Source of the DNA: Telmatactis stephensoni
Taxonomy: Eukaryota > Cnidaria > Anthozoa > Actiniaria > Isophelliidae
Length of the DNA stretch: 64,000 nucleotides
Assembly (NCBI GenBank): GCA_029948255.1
Contig: JALIZF010001810.1
Coordinates: 82,001-146,000, forward strand
Direction of reading: 5' to 3'
Shown: positions 61,901-64,000 of the stretch, one piece after another
Numbering within the stretch: position 1 is the first letter of the stretch
Layout of the letters: each line of letters starts with the position of its first letter
Program-made: the position numbers and the translations under genes
The notes under the pieces: model-generated
The model's input: only the letters and a program-made list of their open reading frames with translations
Database searches by the model: none
What the model was told of the DNA's origin: nothing

Positions 61901-64000
61901 GCAAGGACAAACGACAGTACAGTTTTCATCAGGAATCGCAAGGTTTACTAACTTGTCTATTGATAGAGCTGGTGGTGGATATGGACTTACTATAAAAGCC
62001 TTTACTGTGCCATCGTCACGATACTACTATGTTATCAATACTAAACCTTTTGACGTCATAGAGAGAAATATTCAACTCGTTATTTTACAGCAACCAGGTT
62101 AGTTAAATATAGCAAAAGCCAAATTAAATGCTAGTTTTCAATGCAAATGAATCCTTCAATTCATCCACAAGGACATGATTTTAGGAACACGCTAAGACAA
62201 ATGCATTCATCTAAAAAGCACAGAGGCATAGCAAGGGCGTGGTTCTAAGGACCCCCCTCTCCCCTCAAAATATATCATTTTGATATAACTAATGAAAAAG
62301 GTTATGTTTTTTCATGCACTTTTCCATTTCAAAGGGAACACCTTAAAATTGCATAATATACCAACATTCACCGAGGTCTTGTCTTTAAATTAAGCATTAC
62401 TGAACGCAACTTCGTGATTTAAAATGGTGTATCTGAAAATATTTAGAATATGAGGTGCTGACTTCACCGAGTAATTCATGATAAAAAATGATATTTTGAT
62501 GGCAAATTTCTGTGGGAGGGGCAGTAGAGGGTGCAGCTTCCGCCCCCCTCCCCCCTCCACTGAAAGAACTGAAAGAACACCGTCAGGTTAAAGGGTGCTG
62601 AGCGCCAACGTCTCTTCCCAACGAAACTGATGTTACCACGATATTAGATGTACTTACGACGTTGGAATAATATACTGTTTGTATTCTTTAGGTGACTTGT
62701 AATGATACAGTAATATGTGGTTCTCAGCCAATCCTTGAAATACAAGATAAAGCGACTAACAAACCACTTGGTAACATTGGATGGCGTGGGCGAATATGGA
62801 AGATTATCATGAGTGAAGTAAATAACGCTTCATCAAAACTGGATCAATTTATTCCAAAGTCTGGAAGGATAATATTTAGTGGACTAAAATTCTACAATGC
62901 TGAAAAGAACATGCGACTAAAGTTTGAAGTAATGATCTACCCAAGTTCTGTGTCTTCCCCTAACTTGACTTTGATATCTGACAGCTTTGATATCCAACCA
63001 AGAAAGTTTTATTTGGCTATCGTCAATCAACCAAGTCGAGCTAACGCGTCTGCAGTATTTGGTCAGCAGCCTGTTATCGAAGTAAGGGATGTTGGAACAC
63101 GTGTTAGGGCCACGCCCCTCAAGACCATGTGGAACGTGAGCGTCTCAATGTATTTAAATCCTAAACCGGGTCAATCGGTTCTGAAGGGACATCTGGTGGC
63201 CTTAGTCTCTAACGAAAGAGCGAGGTTTACTGACTTAATGATTACTGAGTACGGTGACTACAAACTGAGGTTTACATCCAACTATGGACACTTTGTCTTG
63301 TCTCAGAAATTCAAGGTAAATATAATATTCGAAAGGCCTAAAAAATAGTAAAACATGTCATTACTGAATGAAAAAGATATTTGGGGCGAAAGGGGGAGGG
63401 GTGGAGTATTAGGAAAGGGGGAAAAGGACGCCTCCTTAGCTTTATCAAGAAGTTAAGCATTCGACCCTCCTTTCCTTGTATCCTTGCTTTGGCCTCACTC
63501 TAATAATCCATGTACCTTGTATAGCCTGACATACCCGTAAAAAGCCCCAAGCGTGATTACGTTTTGACTCCCTCCCTATACCAGAATCCTTTTTAAGAAC
63601 CTTTAATTTCATATTCAAATTCAAAACACAATAGTTCTAATTTGTGAACAAAAGCTACTCGAAAAGGATTCTGGTATAGAGAGGGAGTCAAAACGTCATC
63701 ACGCTTGGGGCTTATTGGAGTACTGTAGCAAAAAAACTGAAGAACGTAGACGCGTCTCAATTGTTCTAAAAATTCTCGATTTTTCTTGCACTTTCAGGTG
63801 CGATACGTCAACGACTACACTCCACAGTTCCTCCCCAACAATGCAACTCGTACAGCCAATGTTTCAGAAGCATCACCTATTGGTACATCCATCTTAACGG
63901 TCACGGCCATAGACCAGGATCAAGGCAGCCAGGGAACTGTAGAGTACTCCATTCGATCTGGCAACATAGGAAATGCCTTCTCGATCGATAATTCTTCGGG
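28351..64000 (+). CDS. PKHD1L1: Fibrocystin-L (PKHD1L1) homologue with extra C-terminal repeats and a cadherin domain; 48 exons seen, 3' incomplete
   Basis: A secreted or membrane-bound ectodomain protein. Domain order matches vertebrate PKHD1L1: signal peptide, IPT/TIG domains, PA14, linker, IPTs split by a cupredoxin-like domain, G8, beta-helix repeats, second G8, beta-helix repeats. Diagnostic matches include RYPIHFHMSGDVTGSYVRGC, NPSDCVDMDCDGHKE and NGPQDHGWCFGYTC. Nearly all splice junctions are GT-AG and phase-consistent. PKHD1L1 in mice coats hair-cell stereocilia; the cnidarian role is unknown. Two things are odd. After the vertebrate-like part come four tandem ~110-residue beta domains and then a cadherin repeat reaching the window edge. 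Also, the frame breaks near 35.72/35.84, 37.91-37.94, 39.41-39.44, 39.62, 40.68-40.85, 40.99/41.11, 52.88-52.91 and 62.70 kb. Transmembrane segment and stop lie outside the window. Domain blocks are listed separately. Confidence 0.93.
30815..30905 (+). repeat. Clustered CACGTG/CATGTG words after PKHD1L1 exon 6
   Basis: Four words (TATCACGTGAT, GTCATGTGACTTTAA, ATCACGTGACTTTAA, ATCACGTGG) lie within ~90 bp starting about ten bases inside the intron. They resemble E-box sites; function unknown. Confidence 0.6.
30970..31018 (+). repeat. CTTT microsatellite
   Basis: About eight CTTT/TTTC units followed by imperfect copies, ending ~20 bp before PKHD1L1 exon 7. Confidence 0.9.
32215..32350. mobile_element. 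Relic of the TGCAACATTGC MITE family
   Basis: TGCGCGCAGCAACAGTTGCA and GCAGAAGAAAACTGCATCGT match end sequences of the minisatellite-bearing elements at 14870 and 45540, but no tandem unit array is present. Confidence 0.4.
32356..32678 (-). mobile_element. Hairpin-plus-arm element, family M4, copy 2
   Basis: Full-length reverse-orientation copy of 20747-21076: a hairpin (AACAAATAGATTC start, GATGCACAGATGACGTCAAA stem), then the arm with CCAATCAGAGCACGCG (32565-32580) and CCAATCAGAGCGCGCG (32636-32651), ending ATTATATAAA. Confidence 0.75.
32767..33515 (+). CDS. PKHD1L1: PKHD1L1 exons 10-11: IPT domain 3
   Basis: Exons 32767-32871 and 33420-33515. The IPT signature is clear: SVSPSIGSVAGGTIVNIRGT then GFRKNATVVTIGG, and after the intron IPCKILFINTQLITCQIS, with the usual Cys pair around the conserved IPxC...ITC strands. 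Confidence 0.85.
33595..34572 (+). CDS. PKHD1L1: PKHD1L1 exons 12-13: PA14 domain
   Basis: Exons 33595-33887 and 34321-34572. GLLREVWTSTKVSDLSSI opens a PA14 module. The core RVRGFFVAPSDNNYTFYIQA with DDKADLYLS gives the PA14 central strands, and LKAGVAYFFEAYHSQVLGSS the final ones. PA14 is a beta-barrel often involved in carbohydrate binding. The donor after exon 12 is GTGCAC and runs straight into a CAGA microsatellite. Confidence 0.85.
33888..33942 (+). repeat. CAGA microsatellite directly after PKHD1L1 exon 12
   Basis: (ACAG)n imperfect array beginning within the donor site region. Read through, it would encode a short QTD-rich extension before a stop. Confidence 0.85.
34574..34692 (+). 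repeat. TGACGTCA tandem array after PKHD1L1 exon 13
   Basis: Three or four degenerate ~28-bp units (like TATGACGTATTATGACGTCA) give five exact TGACGTCA palindromes within ~100 bp, starting directly after the donor. TGACGTCA is the consensus CREB/ATF site. Confidence 0.85.
34709..38136 (+). CDS. PKHD1L1: PKHD1L1 exons 14-19: post-PA14 linker region
   Basis: Exons 34709-34790, 35457-35724, about 35839-36170, 36818-37106, 37329-37628 and 37858-38136. Matches to vertebrate PKHD1L1 include PFCGRTSLKNP, LCFAYKGAIKPYL and GSCAGYNWAIEW. Two irregularities are visible. The exon ending 35724 leaves two bases but every acceptor in the next reading frame needs one. In the last exon the first half (AEDLKSSLQTNLAY) and second half (VNVTRSGSCAGY) are in different frames, with a TAG at 37941 in the first. 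Confidence 0.75.
34963..35167. mobile_element. CACGG-rich MITE family, copy 4, with internal 49-bp tandem duplication
   Basis: AGAGTAGATTTGATATGAGT at the left; its inverse at the right end occurs twice because a 49-bp segment (CACGGTCACGGCACGGCACG to ACTCATACGAAATG) is tandemly duplicated near 35066-35160. Confidence 0.75.
38205..38350. mobile_element. Short MITE, GCCATCTTGGATGAACTT family, copy 1
   Basis: CAGCCATCTTGGATGAACTT and, ~70 bp on, the inverse GTTCATCCAACATGGCTACC form imperfect arms, followed by CATTCTCAAGGGAATGGTTG. Related copies are at 54468 and 61512, all in introns of this gene. Confidence 0.65.
38400..38630. mobile_element. Probable foldback relic with CACAGCGCGCG end
   Basis: GTGCGTCCATCGTGAAATG (about 38424) recurs as GTGCGTCCATCATGAAATG (about 38570). 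The end GCTAATCACAGCGCGCG resembles the CCAATCAGAGCGCGCG module of other elements. Boundaries are uncertain. Confidence 0.4.
38739..41929 (+). CDS. PKHD1L1: PKHD1L1 exons 20-23: IPT domains 4-11 with a cupredoxin-like domain; several frame breaks
   Basis: Exons 38739-39824, 40024-40088, 40393-40994 and 41106-41929. IPT starts include SITPNQGTAGARLTLTGSG, VTPKKGSIMGGTLLTLTGSG, SPRQGSVFGGTVVTIKGRG, SLSPWAGSLTGGTLLTITGE and ISPTEGSLYGGTIITITGNG. Between them, GLGYAWNPNILTIHAGDTVK and the following exon (WKWSSPEMTNLKF to PVDPYNIINMKGQI) form the cupredoxin-like domain found at the same place in vertebrates. The frame shifts near 39.41-39.44 (twice), 39.62, 40.68 and 40.84 kb, there is a TGA at 40721, and the junction 40994/41106 is out of phase. 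Exon 23 is intact over 274 codons. Confidence 0.8.
41959..42102. mobile_element. MITE with GGGCCCGGTTGTACGAAGG ends
   Basis: The left end CTGGGCCCGGTTGTACGAAG and its inverse enclose repeated TTATCCRGYGGATAA palindromes. It lies 29 bp after PKHD1L1 exon 23. Confidence 0.8.
42152..42314. mobile_element. CACGG-rich MITE family, copy 5
   Basis: Ends AGAGTTTTGGAATCATTGTA and AAAAACTCCTCT are diverged, but the core is a run of CACGGCACRG/ACGGCACGGCC words as in the other copies. Confidence 0.6.
42403..43075 (+). CDS. PKHD1L1: PKHD1L1 exon 24: IPT domains 12-14 (first part)
   Basis: One intact 224-codon exon holding the rest of IPT11, then IPT12 (TISPTKSTDGNTLTITGRDF), IPT13 (AIPTESGFGGGRILTIQGHG) and the start of IPT14 (RIDPPRGGTGGGTLVTISGS). 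Each has the pattern of a conserved Cys around a V-x-I-x-N/G-x-x-C strand. Confidence 0.88.
43154..46786 (+). CDS. PKHD1L1: PKHD1L1 exons 25-26: end of IPT14, first G8 domain, start of beta-helix
   Basis: Exons 43154-43732 and 46307-46786. The G8 domain runs from WSSRYSWGGKDPPIKGD through GTLDLHGKHVPITWTHLEK, with conserved glycines and tryptophans. ESRAEVGLLTRNVVVEG and PDQFATQTCFVGRYGDEI follow as in vertebrates. The 2.6-kb intron between them is full of repeats. G8 domains occur in PKHD1, PKHD1L1, TMEM2 and CEMIP. Frame intact. Confidence 0.9.
44243..44462. mobile_element. MITE with CACTGCAAAAACGC ends
   Basis: Ends CACTGCAAAAACGCACGAGT and the inverse GCGCGTTTTTGCAGTG enclose many GAGTAAATTTACTC palindromes, a dense self-complementary structure. 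Confidence 0.8.
44637..44967 (-). mobile_element. SINE-like element, family C, copy 2
   Basis: On the minus strand: box-A-like GTAGCGCAGCGGTCTAAGG (about 44957-44939), core GGATAGCGTGGATGGGGCCG (about 44852), and box-B-like GGTTCGAGCCCCG near 44679-44667, then a pyrimidine tail. Same order as 8903-9175. Confidence 0.5.
45540..46005. mobile_element. MITE with expanded minisatellite, about eight 41-43 bp units
   Basis: Tandem units built on TTGCAGGGGTRGACACACGG then TGTAACTGTGTTG run from about 45640 to 45985. Element ends (ACACGATGCAGC near 45541; TTGCATCGTGAGTCC near 45993) are inverted and match those of 14870-15055, which has two units. The frames seen across this array are artefacts of the repeat. 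Confidence 0.7.
46922..49905 (+). CDS. PKHD1L1: PKHD1L1 exons 27-30: first parallel-beta-helix region
   Basis: Exons 46922-47215, 47783-48436, 48876-49200 and 49677-49905, all phase-consistent. GRYPIHFHMSG, AIHHTFNRAVTIHGVRGLLV, NVAYHVMGHAYFIEDGIETG and RHNAAAGGSHFGFWYNMPVH are near-diagnostic for PKHD1L1 and give successive PbH1 turns. NNTAHSFGRYGLWIF and NNLKGFEVTEVSSVQCVN continue the helix. The second half (RRLAWNNPRPTSLLYKDALL, MRLTHKNGWM) matches the inter-G8 region. Frame intact. Confidence 0.9.
48570..48658. mobile_element. Short hairpin in a repeat-derived intron
   Basis: GAATATGGTGCTGGGCGTCA (48575 on) and its inverse ending 48658 pair almost perfectly. Just upstream, TTTCGGCCTTGTTGGGCCTC (about 48508) looks like part of the same dispersed repeat. 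Confidence 0.6.
49277..49410. mobile_element. CCGCCG...GAGAAACTG MITE, partial copy 2
   Basis: Matches the element at 3397-3583 through GAAACTGCGTAAGCAAACTG and CACGCGAGGCACTTAGCTCA but lacks one full arm. Confidence 0.55.
49999..51668 (+). CDS. PKHD1L1: PKHD1L1 exons 31-33: second G8 domain
   Basis: Exons 49999-50176, 51103-51357 and 51483-51668. A Cys-containing, proline-rich start (CFYKDCIIPTPPPPPEKR) leads into RWSDPESWYG and the G8 strands MRKLIIYGTLELEP, VAPGGNLIMGWPDQPMKGRV and GVFGNLEIHGKNHSVYWTRL. Order and spacing match the vertebrate second G8. Frame intact. Confidence 0.88.
50379..50482 (-). mobile_element. tRNA-derived SINE-like copy, family B
   Basis: On the minus strand GGAGCAAGGATGGCACAGTT then GGTTAGTGCGCG (box A) and GAGTTCGATCCCCGG (box B) are close to tRNA consensus, but the 5' and 3' ends do not make an acceptor stem. 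A related copy is at 23950-24076. Confidence 0.65.
50532..50885. mobile_element. MITE with TAAGCCTGGATCACACG ends and TTGCATTTGC words
   Basis: Left TAAGCCTGGATCACACGGG and right CGTGTGACCTACGCTTTA are inverted with mismatches. The body repeats TTGCATTTGCCTTTGC-like words in both orientations. Confidence 0.6.
51840..52098. mobile_element. Hairpin-plus-arm element ending CCAATCAGAGCGCGCG
   Basis: Hairpin arms (about 51840-51893 and 51914-51979) repeat GACCGAGGTCTGATATTTTC words. The following arm ends CCAATCAGAGCGCGCGTAC (52080-52098). Beyond it, ATAGCCATATAATAA mirrors TTATTATATGGCTAT at 51986-52000. Confidence 0.7.
52235..52455 (+). mobile_element. tRNA-derived SINE-like copy, family A (diverged)
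   Basis: GGGTGGCATGGTTGGCCG start, then GATGTGTTGTTCTCTACCAT and AATCAACATGTGAGTTG as in 57446-57742. The tRNA part is disrupted by small insertions. Confidence 0.7.
52639..57251 (+). CDS. PKHD1L1: PKHD1L1 exons 34-40: second parallel-beta-helix region
   Basis: Exons 52639-52950, 53087-53304, 53873-54220, 54636-55027, 55357-55579, 56479-56637 and 57045-57251. Matches: AAEVGLLTRNIVIEG, FRYCGQEGWSDYYDPR, GNSFHHGYSTAIGAFAVNHL, IYLEPPKVKWVNPSDCVDMD, AEYEWNGDPRRGLG and LSANGYTNLLNGPQDHGWC. All borders are GT-AG and in phase, except inside the first exon, where two or three single-base frame changes lie between about 52875 and 52915 (a TAG follows KGYLWEQGKED). The flanks of that spot align well with vertebrate PKHD1L1. 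Confidence 0.87.
53396..53585. mobile_element. MITE with TTACACTATAACC ends, copy 2
   Basis: TTACACTATAACC, then TTTTTATGGCACGG; the inverse (CCGTGCCATAAAAAGG...GTGTAA) is at the right end. Related to 27009-27179. Confidence 0.75.
54468..54600. mobile_element. Short MITE, GCCATCTTGGATGAACTT family, copy 2
   Basis: GGCAGCCATCTTGGATGAAC and GTTCATTCAACATGGCTGCC arms, then GATTCTCAAATGAATG. In the intron before PKHD1L1 exon 37. Confidence 0.7.
55598..56260 (+). repeat. Degenerate CACGTG-centred repeat
   Basis: Five diverged copies of GGGGCTTCACGTGCTTGC followed by ACACCYAGGTGATCCTCA (near 55607, 55963, 56048, 56155 and 56215), some in tandem at roughly 60-100 bp. The centre of the stretch also has a TTCAAGTTCAAGTTCGAG repeat near 55663. 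Confidence 0.6.
57446..57742 (+). mobile_element. tRNA-derived SINE-like copy, family A, with (ATTT)n tail
   Basis: GGTTGGCCGAGTGGTGAGAG (box A) and GGGTTCGAGCCTCGG (box B) are near consensus for a tRNA-derived head. A unique body (GATGTGTTGTTCTCTACCAT, AATCAACATGTGAGTTGGG) and a TTTA repeat tail follow. This is a complete SINE-like structure. Confidence 0.8.
57886..59455 (+). CDS. PKHD1L1: PKHD1L1 exons 41-43: juxta-helix region
   Basis: Exons 57886-58212, 58640-58874 and 59244-59455, in phase. RLAIWYSKPQRLDVYRQGLY, NYFDNELKMLYVVICGGVPV and DDFFEKNLISNLAALLNIDK align with the vertebrate membrane-proximal part. SRRRRD-like basic residues near 58780-58797 (QSRRRRD) resemble the RRKR site at the same point in vertebrates, a possible proprotein cleavage site (inference). 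Confidence 0.87.
58297..58593. mobile_element. CACGG-rich MITE family, copies 6 and 7 as an inverted pair
   Basis: 58297-58443 is a complete copy (AGAGTAGATTTCGTATGACT to the inverse). 58465-58593 is a second copy in reverse orientation, ending TCATACGAAATCTCT. They are separated by ~20 bp. Confidence 0.8.
59680..60200 (+). repeat. Three tandem copies of a ~176-bp unit
   Basis: GTGACTTT...CCAGGAATTGATATTTCAG recurs at about 59701, 59877 and 60053. Units share CATAGGAATGTCATTGGTAC and AAAGTCACTTAAGCCGCTTT; the third is most diverged. Each unit also holds GTGACTT and AAGTCAC as an inverted pair. Confidence 0.9.
60350..63315 (+). CDS. PKHD1L1: PKHD1L1 exons 44-47: four tandem beta-domain repeats
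   Basis: Exons 60350-60569, 60916-61301, 61894-62097 and 62692-63315. A domain of about 108-117 residues occurs four times, each opening with a recognisable strand: LTQQPDDANETVPFGVQPKL, LTSSPRDGNETVPFERQPSI, LQQPGD..NDTVICGSQPIL and VNQPSRANASAVFGQQPVIE, each then [IV]xxxD. Each later has a [FY]xxxARFTNL / ANFTNLHI-type strand. Vertebrate PKHD1L1 has one such segment before its membrane anchor. Introns fall inside the repeats. The join 62097/62692 is off by one base, with CNDTV in a different frame from the preceding QQPG; a single extra T near 62698 would explain it. Confidence 0.8.
61512..61640. mobile_element. Short MITE, GCCATCTTGGATGAACTT family, copy 3
   Basis: GGCAACCATCTAGGATGAAC and TTGTTCATTCATAAAACAAGG arms, then TTCATTCTCGGGAGAATGG. 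Diverged from the copies at 38205 and 54468. Confidence 0.6.
61670..61835 (+). repeat. TTCC/CTTT microsatellite in PKHD1L1 intron 45
   Basis: CTTT units, then about 110 bp of almost pure CCTT, then CTTT units. Same motif and strand as the large tract at 2031-2864. Confidence 0.95.
63539..63716. mobile_element. Foldback element before the cadherin exon
   Basis: AAAAAGCCCCAAGCGTGATT then TTTTGACTCCCTCCCTATAC (63539-63597) has its inverse at 63660-63716. Strong hairpin, ~60-bp loop, in the intron before the last visible exon. Confidence 0.75.
63798..64000 (+). CDS. PKHD1L1: PKHD1L1 exon 48 (partial): cadherin repeat
   Basis: The acceptor CTTTCAG precedes 63798, in phase 0 with exon 47 (ends 63315). 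The 67 visible codons have cadherin hallmarks: NDYTPQFLPNNATRTANVSE (the ND..P.F start and VSE calcium-binding Glu), GTSILTVTAIDQDQGSQGTV (the A-x-DxDxG motif) and EYSIRSGNIGNAFSIDNSSG (YSI..GN...F.ID..G). Cadherin repeats mediate calcium-dependent adhesion. Vertebrate PKHD1L1 has none. The exon runs off the window, so the number of repeats and any membrane anchor are unseen. It could instead be the start of cadherin exons from a neighbouring gene joined by chance. Confidence 0.78.
   Translation, partial: MRYVNDYTPQFLPNNATRTANVSEASPIGTSILTVTAIDQDQGSQGTVEYSIRSGNIGNAFSIDNSS

Overview
This is eukaryotic nuclear DNA. It has multi-exon genes with GT-AG introns, metazoan-only domain combinations (a fibrocystin-L ectodomain, a STARD7-type START domain, EGR/WT1-like C2H2 fingers), tRNA-derived SINE-like copies, dozens of foldback (MITE-like) elements and long microsatellites. 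Compact exons, short introns packed with palindromic MITEs, an AT-leaning composition and a long invertebrate-style fibrocystin-L suggest a marine invertebrate, most likely an anthozoan cnidarian such as a stony coral. That is inference; no single sequence here proves it.

Layout. 1-4 kb: a short-chain dehydrogenase gene (+, four exons) whose second intron holds an ~830-bp CCTT tract. 4-12 kb: intergenic DNA made largely of nested foldback transposons, including a 1.57-kb foldback/MULE-like element with a 9-bp target duplication. 12.05-12.9 kb: a single-exon four-finger C2H2 transcription factor (+). 15.1-16.7 kb: a single-exon ankyrin-repeat protein (-), head to head with a STARD7-like lipid-transfer gene (+, nine exons, 17.9-22.7 kb). 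23.5-27.5 kb: an unrecognised six-exon gene (-), tail to tail with STARD7 and head to head with the last gene. 28.35-64 kb: a giant PKHD1L1 (fibrocystin-L) homologue (+). I place 48 exons here and it runs off the right end.

The fibrocystin-L homologue follows the vertebrate order: signal peptide, IPT domains, PA14, more IPTs interrupted by a cupredoxin-like domain, G8, parallel-beta-helix repeats, a second G8 and more helix repeats. Where the vertebrate protein has one short beta domain before its membrane anchor, this gene has four tandem ~110-residue copies followed by a cadherin repeat. The reading frame is broken at several clustered points (35.7-41.1, 52.9 and 62.7 kb), while the other five genes are intact. 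Either this copy is decaying or those stretches are poorly sequenced.

The genes do not form an obvious pathway. Two divergent pairs (ankyrin/STARD7 and unknown/PKHD1L1) may share promoters. The remaining signal is repeat biology: a seven-copy CACGG-rich MITE family, a CCAATCAGAGCGCGCG module shared by otherwise unrelated foldbacks, minisatellites growing inside a MITE, and a strong excess of the octamer TGACGTCA.
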